From: Pyrenula massariospora
Taxonomy: Eukaryota > Ascomycota > Eurotiomycetes > Pyrenulales > Pyrenulaceae
DNA: 64,000 nt
Direction of reading: 5' to 3'
Assembly: GCA_021030905.1 (NCBI GenBank)
Contig: JAGFMI010000002.1
Location: forward strand, 1,240,001-1,304,000
In this document: positions 11,721 to 22,697 of the stretch, piece after piece
Position numbering within the stretch: position 1 is the first letter of the stretch
Layout of the letters: every line of letters starts with the position of its first letter
The notes under the pieces: model-generated
What the model saw: only the letters and a program-made list of their open reading frames with translations
What the model was told of the DNA's origin: nothing
Database searches by the model: none
Translations under genes and position numbers: made by a program

Positions 11721-12796
11721 CGTAATTGGGGGTATGATGGTATTAGAGAGTATTTACTGTGACAGATGCAAGGCGGACGCGAGCGGGATGCACAACACTA
11801 CCTAATGGTTTGAACGCTCTCATGCTGTTGAAGTAACAAAGGAGAATTGAAAATACTTATACCATTTCCTCAAGACTTTTCAGAAGCGGTCGTCGAGGGT
11901 CTGTGATATCTCATCTTTCTAGTTTAGGAACAAGGTTGACATCTGGCATCCGCCAGCCATGTACGTCACGCCGGTATCGTCGGGGATGCACGGGAAACTT
12001 TGAGGACCGTGAACAGGCATGCATATTGTTTTGCAACATTATAACGGGCGGCCAGTCGGTTCACGCCGGAAAGTATATCAAAAGTGACTTCTTTGGAAAT
12101 GGCCGTTGGTCCCGTCGGTCAGTTGCGGCCGCCATTTCAGAAGCGGTCGGTCTTTAATCTCCATGAGTCCCGTTTGTTCGAAGGCCAGAATCAAGATTCG
12201 TTACACAAGGAGGAGATCTACAGTTTCAAGGGAAAGAGATTTGATGACTGCAAGAGGTAGAAGTCTGCTTCGACTCCGGATGGTGCTGCTCGGAGTTACA
12301 CCAGCTTCCGGCGCCAAGGAATCGGCCGGTTGCTCCGATCTCGCCCCATCCTTCCTGCAGTTCTCTGACGTCTCTCCCTTCTAAGTTAGTGTCAATTAAC
12401 CAGCCTTAAACAACGAGCATGTCTGAAGATGTCGGGCCAAAATTTACAGCACACTGAGACCTTGGATTTGATCCACCAATGTGATCAATTTTATTCAAGT
12501 ATCCTGAACACCTCATGCGGAAGACACAACCCCGGTCAAGGTAATTAGTTTTAGCATGTTGCACAAAAACATAAGGCTGTGTTACGGAATTTATATAAGC
12601 ACCGAGGTATCTTGCTACAATACATTCTAGGACCCCTGCATTTGAGCCTTACTGTTCCACCTGAGGGATTCCAAACGCACAAAGCACCAGGCTTGCCATC
12701 TCACCAGTTCACCCATATACCGTCCAAGTAAGCTCTCACGCCCAAACACCTTGCTAAACGCAGCAAAAGCAACAAAAGAATTCTCATTCCGGCTCT
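11721..12796. other. Intergenic, no gene seen
   Basis: About 1.1 kb between the SnoaL-like gene start and the GT8 stop. Short open frames at 11903-12157 and 12106-12384 have random-looking composition and no family resemblance. The right part should hold the GT8 3' UTR. Confidence 0.4.
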
Positions 12797-14071
12797 TTAT
12801 TTCCCGTTGGCCTGACTTATCAATGCTTCGACCTTATCCATAGCCTGATAATAGCCATCCATCCTCCACCTCCAACTCAAATATAATTCCGACAGCTCCG
12901 GCGTCTTAGCCGGCCGCCACCATTTGTCATGTAGGCTGACCGCACCTCCCTGGATATCGTTCAAGGTCGGATACTGCAGGTTCCAGACGCTACTCAACGC
13001 CTTCCACGGCATATTCCCCTCACGCCGATGGGCATAATTTAGCAGATTCTGCTCGGGAAGATCTTGGTTAAAGCGATCGGGAATCTTGGTCAATGAGACA
13101 TAGTAGTTGAACATGTCGATGGAGGGCTGAAGTACCATGAAGCCGGCGTTGAGATAGTTGATGTTAGGGAAGCCATGGTTCTCCTCGGAGGGGGGAAACT
13201 CGTGTTCGGGCTCGACTTGGGTGATCGCTGCGAAGGAATAGCTTGGAGGCAGTGGAGCTTCATCGCTGCGTTGAAATTCGGGATTGGAGCGTGTAGACGC
13301 AAGTTCGGTTGCTGGGTCGTCAAAGACACCATCGACAGGCCTTGTAAGTATGACATCTCCATCGATGAAGGCGATCTTTTCGAACTCTGTTAATTCCCAG
13401 AGGCGTAGCTTTGTGAGGACGTCAGCCCAATGAGGCGAGCTAGGTTGAGCCCATCCATCACCATGGATGTGCTCCACTACTTTAATGATTGCCCCGTCTT
13501 TCTGCAAACGCTCCCTCTTCTTCTCTGGGACTTCGTCAGTGACAAGGACGAGGAACGGAATGTCGTCTTTGCAACGTGTCTCGGGCGCATGCAGTATCTG
13601 GTAGATGAGCATCCGGACTGCGATCAGATAGTTGTCGTGCCTGCCTTCCTCATCATCCTTGTCTGCCGAAGTACCAGCGAGGAAAGTAGCGAAAGCATAC
13701 TTCGGTCTGGGATTTCTGAACTCTTCGGGTAATGATGTTGAGTTTGGCTGAATGTTACTAGACGTTGTGGTCGAGGAAGCTAGATCAGGCTCATGGTTCG
13801 TCGATGGTTGGCCTGCATCTAGCGTCGGCTCAGCGACAGATGCTGAGGTCTCTGAAGATTGCGGCTGGGTCTCTGGTGGTGTGAGAATAGCTAACGATGA
13901 CGGCTGGGAATTCCAAGGCGCGAGAAGTAGTTTCCCATCAGGCTTTCTGAAGGACTCTAACGTGGAGACTTGGGGGAGATATTCAGACGAGATGCGACTG
14001 AGGGACCATAATCCAACGAGAAGGCAAATGGATACGAGAATCAGCAGTGGCCGAGTTCGAGTGGCTGCCAT
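12797..14071 (-). CDS. GT8 family glycosyltransferase, type II membrane protein
   Basis: A complete single-exon gene of 424 residues. Residues 8-24 are a signal anchor near the N-terminus, followed by a Ser/Thr/Pro-rich stem to about residue 120, typical of Golgi type II enzymes. The catalytic domain (124-415) is glycogenin-like: YAFATFLAG opens the nucleotide-binding fold, KLRLWELTEFEKIAFIDGD contains the metal-binding DxD at 237-239, and YLNAGFMVLQPS with the later LHDKWWRP match GT8 donor and acceptor regions. It probably transfers a sugar from a UDP donor to a glycan or lipid; the acceptor is unknown. It is far from the 1-Cys peroxiredoxin and no partner gene is evident. Confidence 0.88.
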   Translation of the reverse strand: MAATRTRPLLILVSICLLVGLWSLSRISSEYLPQVSTLESFRKPDGKLLLAPWNSQPSSLAILTPPETQPQSSETSASVAEPTLDAGQPSTNHEPDLASSTTTSSNIQPNSTSLPEEFRNPRPKYAFATFLAGTSADKDDEEGRHDNYLIAVRMLIYQILHAPETRCKDDIPFLVLVTDEVPEKKRERLQKDGAIIKVVEHIHGDGWAQPSSPHWADVLTKLRLWELTEFEKIAFIDGDVILTRPVDGVFDDPATELASTRSNPEFQRSDEAPLPPSYSFAAITQVEPEHEFPPSEENHGFPNINYLNAGFMVLQPSIDMFNYYVSLTKIPDRFNQDLPEQNLLNYAHRREGNMPWKALSSVWNLQYPTLNDIQGGAVSLHDKWWRPAKTPELSELYLSWRWRMDGYYQAMDKVEALISQANGK

Positions 14072-15772
14072 ATTCCACTATCAAAACGAGCGTAGTAAAA
14101 TCTCACAAAGGGTGAGGAGTATTGAAAGTGAATGAAATTGCGGGTACGTAGAAGTAGACAAGAAAGACAAGCGGAAATGAGTAGGGGAAAGGGGCGTTTG
14201 GAAGAATAATATGGAACGAAGCGAGTAAGGTAGTGAACTAACCGCCGTTAAGGGTGGCGTCCATTTGCGGTCAAGTTATAGTATCGAGGGACTTTGACCG
14301 AAGGGGGAAGTCGCACGACGGAGGGTTCCTGCCCCCGTTGCCATATTATCACGGTGTAACGCGGCATTGCGCCGATGGCCAGGCGACCGTCAGAGTGAGC
14401 TCTGCGGTGAGTCTTCTGGCGCGCAACGCCGGAAAGGGTGCGCAGCATGCTGATGGGTTGATTCATCAGCTTGCCCACTCGACGCCGACTTCATTGCCAC
14501 GGTAATACGAGATGCGCAGTTGCCCAGCAAGCCCGCCAGATGACGGATGGTCAGGACCGCTCCGACCTGATAGTACCATGACAACCATCTGCACACTAGA
14601 CCTCGAGAGCGGAAAATGCTCGACAAACATCTGTGGCTTGATGAACGGGCGAAGGTAGTTGCCAATAGGGAGTCTTGGCAAGGAGCGGATACAGGCCGGA
14701 AGCAATGTGACAGAGCCTCTGCAAACAAATCATCCGGACAGGGCTGGCAAGCAGCTGTTCGTAATCATGCTGCTGATGATATGTTAATAATGCGCCGTTT
14801 CCAGGGTGAGCGATTGACGCTTCCCATTCGACGGCTTTCCCAAGCTAAAACTTGAGCCTTGCCGCCCAAACATTGTCACCAGAGCTGGCTCATCCCATTT
14901 GAGGAAGTAGTGAAGCCACGCCATCGTATTCAAGCGCCACTCTCATCTCGTTGCCAGAGAATACGGCCACAACCCACAGTCAGCCACCTTTACTGGCGCC
15001 AGTACCAGAGAACTGGGGAACCTTGTTGTTTATTGGGTTTGTCCCTGTCGATCACGCGAAAATAAACAACCTCTGTCCTCCCGCGAAAGCAAGCTTCTAA
15101 ATTCTCCGCCGCTCGCCTCTACCGTCGGGTAAAAGCTACAAACTTACGAGGGTCCCGCGGTGCAATATCGAAGGCATCGTGTTGATTGACTACTTCGTCC
15201 ATGGCGACTGCTGTATGTTTGGAGTCTCGTAATGCGCGTTGGGTTGCAGTGAGGGATGGGCTGAGGCCGGCTGCCACCGCAACGCTCGGGCGCAGCTTTC
15301 TACGAGTCTTTGTTACGGATGGTCCGTGCTGGTACGATTACAATACGAAGTGGCGTAAATTTAGGGCTCCGAATATGATGAGTCGATTCGTCACACGAGC
15401 CACTCTAACGATAAAAATAGACATGGTTGAAACTGCCTGGAGGGCTTGAAGAACTGCTTCAAATAGGTACATGAGGTATCTCGGCCATGATTTATAAAAG
15501 GTATTCTCTTCGGTTTCCAGTTGCATCGAGAAGATTTTGTGAAGACGGCCCCCAAGCTTTTGCTTCCCTGCGACGTTCTCGGGACGGCGGTTACCCGAAG
15601 ATGGCCCGAACTCGGGAGTGCGATGATGCAATTCTATGTCCAAAAAAATTGTCAAGAGCTTTGAAATCATCTCTGTGTACAATGATGTTTCTGTAAGTGG
15701 AATTCTCATCTTCTGCTCCTCTAACTGTACTCCGCACGTCCCACTGTTCCTTTCAGCATTCCACATACAGAC
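14072..15772. other. Intergenic, no gene seen
   Basis: 1.7 kb between the divergent GT8 and peroxiredoxin genes. It has several short frames on both strands (for example 14728-14390 minus and 15186-15449 plus) that overlap each other, lack family motifs and have no splice logic. Both promoters should lie here. A TATA-like TTTATAAAAGG occurs at about 15490 on the plus strand. Confidence 0.4.
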
Positions 15773-16579
15773 ATGGCTTCCCTACTTTCGCCTCGTATCT
15801 ATTCCCGCGCTCTTTTCAGATCCGGTCCATCTTTCACCAACTGTCCCCCATCCTCCCTCCGAGCTACGAATCGACCGACCACCTTCTACCATCGCCGCGC
15901 ATTTGCAACACCTGCCAACAGCGAACAGCCTCGCCTGCGACTGGGGTCCATCGCGCCCAATTTCCAAGCCAAGACCACTCATGGCGATATCGACTTCCAC
16001 AAGTTCATTGACAAGTCCTGGACCATCCTCTTCTCCCATCCAGCGGATTTTACTCCCGTGTGTACAACCGAGCTTGGTGCCTTTGCCAAAATGCGCAACG
16101 AGTTCGAGCGTCGGAATGTCAAGATGATCGGATTGAGTGCCAATGATCTGGCTTCGCACAGCAAGTGGATTAGCGACATTAATGAAATCTCGAAGACAAA
16201 CCTGCAGTTCCCCATCATCGCGGATGCCGATAGGAAAGTCGCATATCTTTATGACATGTTGGACGCGCAAGATCTTACAAACATTGACGAGAAGGGCATC
16301 GCATTTACAATAAGGAGTGTATTCATCATCGATCCAGAGAAGAAGATCAGATTGACCATGCTTTATCCGGCTAGTGTGGGTAGAAACACGTCCGAGGTGC
16401 TAAGAGTGATTGACAGCTTGCAAACTGGTGATAAGAAGGGAGTCACGACACCGATCGATTGGGTACCGGGAGACGACGTGATCGTCCCACCAACAGTGAA
16501 GACAGAAGATGCGAGGGCGAAATTTGGCGATGTTAGAGAGGTGAAGCCGTACTTAAGATTCACCAACGTCGGCAAGTAG
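15773..16579 (+). CDS. PRX1: Mitochondrial 1-Cys peroxiredoxin (Prx6/Prx1 type)
   Basis: Reduces hydrogen peroxide and organic peroxides in the mitochondrion. It is a single exon of 268 residues. Residues 1-45 are rich in Arg, Ser and Ala with almost no acidic residues, a typical matrix-targeting sequence. The peroxidatic Cys is C97 in ADFTPVCTTELGAF. The C-terminal part has the Prx6-type layout: FPIIADADRKVAYLYDML, FTIRSVFIIDPEKKIRL and DWVPGDDVIVPP. The only Cys after the targeting region is C97, consistent with the 1-Cys mechanism, in which an external thiol resolves the oxidised enzyme. The match to yeast Prx1-type proteins is by domain layout; the symbol is by analogy. Confidence 0.92.
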   Translation: MASLLSPRIYSRALFRSGPSFTNCPPSSLRATNRPTTFYHRRAFATPANSEQPRLRLGSIAPNFQAKTTHGDIDFHKFIDKSWTILFSHPADFTPVCTTELGAFAKMRNEFERRNVKMIGLSANDLASHSKWISDINEISKTNLQFPIIADADRKVAYLYDMLDAQDLTNIDEKGIAFTIRSVFIIDPEKKIRLTMLYPASVGRNTSEVLRVIDSLQTGDKKGVTTPIDWVPGDDVIVPPTVKTEDARAKFGDVREVKPYLRFTNVGK

Positions 16580-18302
16580 GCATCGCGACCCGGCATACGT
16601 GCGGAACCGCGATCGTCCATTGCGGATACCCGACCTCCTCAATTCGAAACCTAACTGAGGAGGCACCTGGAAGCATTTTCTCAACGATGTAACCGAATTA
16701 GAATGTCGGAAGGTTCGGCCCGGCTAGCTGCATGGAGGTCTTTGGAAAAACATTTGGAAACTTCAGTTTGGGAAATCTTCACGTGCGTCGAATAGAGTAT
16801 AAAGAAGTAGGGAAAAGCTCGAGATCAACTAAGTTTAGACTGGAAGCTACAGGCAGACGGTCGCCTAGTATCAGTCAGCCGTGGTTCATGTTCCAGGATA
16901 AATTGATCTGTCTTCACCATGTTCGGAGAGCTTTTGTTTGCAATGCAGTGAGGCGTGAAACCTCATCGGAAAGTAGTATACAGTTGCCGAGGTTGGTTAT
17001 GTTATTCAGCCCACGGATAGAGAATCGAAGCTTGTACATTTTGAACACGTAATCAGTAAAGTCTATGACTTGGTCCTACTCAAGGATCTTGCCAGCGTGT
17101 TTCTTGAATGTGCCATGAGCGGAGTCGTCTCTTATCTCTTGCACTCTCAAACTCCGCGACCAACGCAGGTGTCACTCTATTCTACAAATGGAATTAGGCA
17201 CACATCGAGAGGTTTTCAAAGGTACCTGCTTCATTATTCGGAAAAGCTCGGGATACGTGAAATCCTTCGGGCGATTTATTGGTACCGCCGGCAGTTGATC
17301 TGATGTACGGCTGCTTGGACGCTGGATGAATGCAAGCATTTTTCAAAACCAGCATGCGTTGGCAGATCTATGATCATTGGCGCTTCGTCAGATTGATATA
17401 ATAGACATTGCGACCGAACACATACATCGTTAGCAGTCTCGGGGCCGACAGACGATTTCAGCTGGAAAAGAACGAGATGATTGACAGTCATTTTCGAGAC
17501 TACTTAAAGTTTTTATTTATAAGGAGACTGAGAATGTGGAAGGCTAAGTGAAGGGTAGAATCTGTGAGTGAAGGTTGGCGATGGCTAGCTTCCGTCGGGA
17601 CGCGAGGTGGAGTAAATGTTAATGATATTCCCCGAGAATGAAATGGACGACCTAGATCGCTTCCTTCATTTGTTCTGCACCTTCAGAGCTACTTGCACTG
17701 CCGACTGATATGTAGTGCTACTACATGCATCAATCTTTACTATGGCATGCGCACCGAACTTCCTCGCGGGGCTCAAGCTTTGAAGATCGCAAGGCTAGGG
17801 CTAGCAAATGCTAGACGGTTTGAGGCATAGAAGGTTTTGAAAAGCGCCTCAGGCGGACTCGAGCCCCGTGTAGAGTATCATAGCATGGCGCCAAGAGGCA
17901 CAGAGAGTCGCAAAGGAAGAGTATTGACCAGTGACGGCGAAGACGGAGGGGCTGAGTTGAAACGCGCCAAATCAATAACGTTAGAGAGGCCCGACAGAGC
18001 ATGGACTTTCTGATCACTAAGCTTTGGCCTTTGCCTAAAAACAGCATCCGGTTCCAGGGTTTCGCCGCGCCGAAGCGGCCGGCATCCCCTTCCCCCATGC
18101 ACACTTAACGCCGTTGTTGCCTACCGCCCAGCCAACAGCTCTAAGCCTCCCCCTTGGGCTTCTGCATTGATTCAATCTTACACTTTCTTTCCTTTGCTCT
18201 CTTTCTATTCAAATACTCGCCAGGCCTCTTCGTTAGACATCCCAGAGCGCCGCCGACGTCTTTCTTTCCTCCCACGCCCATTCCAAACATCCAACCAACA
18301 CG
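16580..18302. other. Intergenic; CT-rich promoter tract at right end
   Basis: 1.7 kb with no supported gene. Frames at 16732-17052 (plus) and 18104-17811 (minus) look random. From about 18175 to 18300 the plus strand is rich in CT (runs of CTTT and TTCC), a common fungal core-promoter feature just upstream of the next ATG at 18303. Confidence 0.45.
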
Positions 18303-19542
18303 ATGTCCGGAGCTGTTGCTCACCTTGCCCGCCGTGGCTTCGAGGCTGCTATGGGCTCTGACGACGCTCCTTTGAGAGCCATGATGGGCGAAAAGAAGGG
18401 GGATGGCAACGTTCAAGTTCACATCCCGGCATGGGGCATCATTGTCCTCGTACTGACTGGGCTCCTCTTCTTCTTCTCGATCTTTGTGGTATGCAGAGGC
18501 TAGGCACCTACGATGCGAGTATCACAGACTGACCCGATGTGAATAGATCAAGTACACCTACGCTGGTGTTGTCGCCGCTCTCACTGTCGTCGAAACTCCT
18601 ACTCCTGATATCTACGTTGCCGTCAGCAACATTGATGGCGAAGAGGATCCGGCCAACAAGACGCCAAATCATACCGACCCTCTGGTGGACGATCCGGAAG
18701 TTGCCGTGGCGAAGGCCAAACCTATCACCTCCGGCATTCGTTCCACTATGGTCCATCTCCGCTCCCGTGCTGGCTTCTGGTCTCCCTTCCGTGGTCTCGG
18801 CCTTTTCCTTTGCTGGGGCATTGCACGCTCCGTTATCATTACCGTCCTGGGTGGTGCTGGCGTCATGAGGCACCCCATCTGGACTGCCGTCGTGTCTGTT
18901 ATTGCCGATGTCGCTCTTGCCAACTGGGAAATGGCGTGGTACCACATTGTCATCTCGGAACCTTCCCCTAAAAAATGGTTCCGCCGAGTGCCATCCATCC
19001 GCAAATACTGGCTTAGAATGGCTCCCGCTGTTGCCCTTCGCTCTGTCGCTTCTGAGATCACTGTTACTTTCCCCGTGCTCCTTGGCTGTTCCTTCGGCTT
19101 GCTTCAGAAGTACGCCGACCCCGAGAGGCTTAGGCATGATGCTCAGACCAACCCGTGGACACTCCTAGTCTCGTCCCTGGTCATCATGTTTTCCGGTGCC
19201 GCTCTGTTCGTTCTCATTCAAATCCCCGCCACCGTCACCGCCGTCCGTGTCGCCGCCTCAATGCTCCCAGAGGAAGACGAGACTATTGTTCCCTTCGACC
19301 GATCTTTTGGCGGCAAGACCACTCCTGAGATCGTTGGCGGACAGGGCAAGATTGGCATCGTGGAGGCATGGCGCAGCTTCGACTGGTCTTCCCGGATCCG
19401 TCTCCTAAAGCTTGCTGCTAAAGTTGTTGCTATCCTTGTCGTTGTCTGGGTTACATTTACGATCCTTTCGGCTGCTGAGATTTATTTGATCCTGGGAAAG
19501 GCGTTCCGAAAGGCCCTTGAGGAGGCGCAGAAGGGGAACTGA
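18303..19542 (+). CDS. Conserved fungal multi-pass membrane protein, function unknown
   Basis: Two exons, 18303-18488 and 18547-19542, give 393 residues with phase 0 at the junction. Exon 1 ends inside TM1 (GIIVLVLTGLLFFFSIFV), which continues as IKYTYAG in exon 2. A polar loop follows, then four or five more hydrophobic segments: GLFLCWGIARSVIITVLG, TAVVSVIADVALANW, ALRSVASEITVTFPVLLG, LLVSSLVIMFSGAALFVLI and VVAILVVVWVTFTIL. No channel, transporter or enzyme signature is recognised. Similar fungal proteins are sometimes labelled ubiquitin carrier protein, but nothing in this sequence supports that name. Codon use is strongly C-ending, suggesting good expression. A CT-rich tract lies just upstream. 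Confidence 0.82.
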
Positions 19543-20760
19543 ACACCTCTACCGTATGGTGACATTACAAATAGCGAGAATGAATTCAACCGCTCTGTAT
19601 TCAGGGCAGCGGCGCAGAAGTACAGATTAGACATTGGGGAGTTTTTATGATGGGATGGACCTGGCTGATCATACTTCTCCGGTTGAAATGTGTCCTTTGT
19701 TGGTTTGTCGCAAGGCTTTCCTTTACGGCGGCGACTTATATTATCTTTGACAAGACGAACAAATCCATCGCTCTATAGCTCTGAACTAGCCCACGGCAAC
19801 TATGTTAATGAATTACAAACGACTTTCTTGTGAGAGCTGCCCCAAATCTTAAGTGATCTACTTTCTCGTGCCCTGTGTTTAAATTTTGGAAATACTCCAC
19901 ATCTTTGACATTCGTATTGAAAGATAATAGAGAGTGGGACCCTGTCGCGTCGAAGGGGTTACGGCAAGCAGAACGGGAAATATTAGGAGACGGCAGCGAG
20001 AATGAGGATGCCAAGCTTTCCCGAGATATCTTATAGAACGCTCTCTATCATAGAAATCAAGCCATCACCAAGTCTATCCATAAAATCTAGTTTCTTCCGC
20101 GTTCTACGGTATAGTACAAGACGAAATTGTAGTTCCCGATCGCCTAACACCCTAACACCAGGCAACCCTATTCATACCACCCTCTCTGTCTGGCGAACAT
20201 ATTAAACCTCCCATCGCTATTATGGTAATACATATCCAACCCGGCTTTTACCCTCGTCTGCCTTCTCTACCACAGAGAGTGACGGTTCCAGTTACTCCTA
20301 TCACCTATCCTCTCAATGCCAACCGTTCGAGAGGGGAGGTGATCGGCTCCGCCGGGCGGGCGGGATAGGAGCCTACGCTGAATCCGTTGGCTCAGCGGGG
20401 CGGACGAGGTGCCTCGAGTCTGTGTCTAGTTCTCGGTTGGGAGTTTTTCTCCGCTGCTCGGGGGGAGGAGTTGGGCATCGGCTTTCCAAATTGCTAGGAT
20501 TAGTTCCCAATGATTCGGAGGTAGGTTGTCGTCGTCAAGGTCTTCCGCATCTGATGGAGCCGAGACAGGTCGGTGCTGCTGGGAAGAAATGGAGTGTCTC
20601 AAGTTCTTGGGACGTCAAACGAAGAAAGCGAGAGGCGAAGTTTTTTTTTGGATAGGTGGGAGCCATTCATCTGAGCCCCTTTTTCGACCTGCCTTGAAAA
20701 GTCTGTCCCTTAGAAGCTCTGGCATGATTAATGGTTGGAAGAGAGTGCAATTCTTCTTGG
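19543..20760. other. Intergenic, no gene seen
   Basis: 1.2 kb between the convergent membrane-protein genes, expected to hold both 3' UTRs. Short frames exist (20422-20655 plus, 20014-19805 minus) without coding character. An imperfect GC-rich palindromic patch is near 20345-20400. Confidence 0.4.
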
Positions 20761-21585
20761 TCAAACGTCGGCTTTCTCCGAGTCGCGGGCTGCGCGAGCG
20801 TCGCTCCCGTCGTTGGACGTGTTGTCTGGATCGGCTGCTGTGGCCACCGTAAGCTGAGGGGCGCCATCATTCTCCCTGGTCAAAGGCGGCGTACGTAGCA
20901 AAGCGGCGACCGGTGCTCCTTCCGGCGCCTCTTCCACGAGCTTCCTCATCTCTTCGGTCGCTTGCTCGTCCACCCCGACCTTCTGCGCGATCTGCTGGAG
21001 CAGCGCGTGCTGGAGTTTCAGCTCGCGGTGCATTTGTCTACAGTCCAGGAATTCAGCATGAACGTCCCATATAAAAGTGAAACAAGTTGAAAATAACATG
21101 ACTCACTCCTGCGTAATCCCATCCAACAACACAGACACCTCCTCCGTCGCATTCCCCGCCGCAACGAGCAGCTCATGCAGCTCCCTCTGCCCCAACACAA
21201 ACTTCCCCTTCTGCCGCGTCCGCTTCACCGTGCCCCCATCGAAATCATAATCCAGCGCCAGATCCAGCCTCTGCATCGCCTCCCCGCCGCTCCGGAATCG
21301 ATGCTGCAGCAAGTCCTTAAAATCCCCCGACACCTCTCCGCCGGCTTTCAGAACGTCTTCGTACTCGTTGATCATGAGCTTCCAGCGGACGTAATTGGCG
21401 TAGGCGGTATCCATCAGCTTGCGCTGCTCGGCGTCGGCGGATTTGATGCGCGAGATGTAGACCCAGATCGTTGCTAAGACGGCGTAGGCGAAGGTTAGGA
21501 TGCCCATTGTGTTGCCGGCGGTGGAGTAGGCGCTGTCGCTGCAGTCGAGCTGCGGCTGGCACGGTGGACATTGGGGTTGAGACAT
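20761..21585 (-). CDS. Hypothetical single-pass membrane protein with coiled-coil tail
   Basis: Two exons, 21585-21107 and 21037-20761, sum to 252 codons with phase 2 at the junction. The N-terminus has several Cys (PQCPPCQPQLDC) and a single hydrophobic segment at about residues 26-46 (TMGILTFAYAVLATIWVYIS). The rest is charged and helical, with a likely coiled-coil around exon 2's start (MHRELKLQHALLQQIAQ). The tail is Ala/Thr/Asp-rich and disordered. I do not recognise a family. It may be a small plasma-membrane or organelle protein; nothing in the neighbourhood suggests a pathway. Third-codon C-to-G change along the gene is visible. Confidence 0.7.
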
Positions 21586-22697
21586 GATGGTTTCAAAAAA
21601 TTTCCTTTTTGCTTTTCCCTGAAAAGCAGAGCTCGATCGAGAACAAGTGGATAAATGGTATAATTTTGAAAGTTGAGGTGGTGGACACGAGGCTGACTTC
21701 TGTGAATCCTTCGTCTCCCGCTTTTCAGGACTCCGGAGCTTATCATTTAACTAGACTTGACCCAGAGGCAATAATGTAAGCTCGTTTTGATTGCCATTGA
21801 CATAAGAGAAAATGAAGTGAAGTAGATCTTTCGAATTGTGAGTACTTGTAGCGTCATACAAATTCGCAAGGTCAAGGGTGGGTAGAAATCTGACAGCCCT
21901 GGCCAGGCGGAATGTTCTGAGCAAGGGCAGATCTAGGCTGAGTGGCTAAGCTTGCCGCGCCGGGCTCGGAGGGCTCCACTGAACGACGGTATCCCTGTCC
22001 AGGGGCTTCAACGACAGGGTTGATTGACAACATACACAACGCACGACGAGTGGTAATGAGAAGTATATCATCCGCCGAATCCCTAAGCTTTGTTTGTGAC
22101 TTTACATAGGCAAGGCTAGAGATCTTGAAAATGTATCGACCGCTAGATATGGGCATTCGAGAGATCAGGATTCTTGACAATGAGTCAAAGGTAAAAAATA
22201 CGGCTGAAATACTGCTCTGTGAATAATCCTTTTCCCTACGAGGCTTTGTTTAATACCTGGAGAGATTCTAGCAATGAAGCTATCGTCCATCCTGGTCTGA
22301 TAGGAAATAAATCTGTCAGACAAATCCTCGAAAAAGTATTTAGGGACTTGCGGTTCCCAAATAAATCGCAGCTGATTTGGATTGATGTCCTTCATATGTA
22401 TTTACAATTGAACAAAATGACAAGGAGGTCGTAGAAGAGCTAGAGGTAGCCCTTAAGTAAGAGGAGGTAACTTCCCGATAATAGTTGTTTTAGTCTCTCC
22501 ATCAAGTGATGAAAATGAAACTCTTTCGTTTATCTAAATTGATGATGGAGACGCTATGTATGAGCTGTGAAAGCAGAAGACGTATGTACACGGAATCAAA
22601 TCAAGAAGTCACCACCGATGTCCCTGTTCAACAAACACCAGGTGAATGAATTAGGTTAGATTGCCGGGCCAGCCCCTCCGTACACATCCCTCAGCCT
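21586..22697. other. Intergenic, no gene seen
   Basis: 1.1 kb, rather AT-rich in 22050-22560, with short frames (22180-21872 minus, 22219-22434 plus) that show no family features. It contains the promoter of the gene to the left and the 3' flank of the minus-strand gene to the right. Confidence 0.4.
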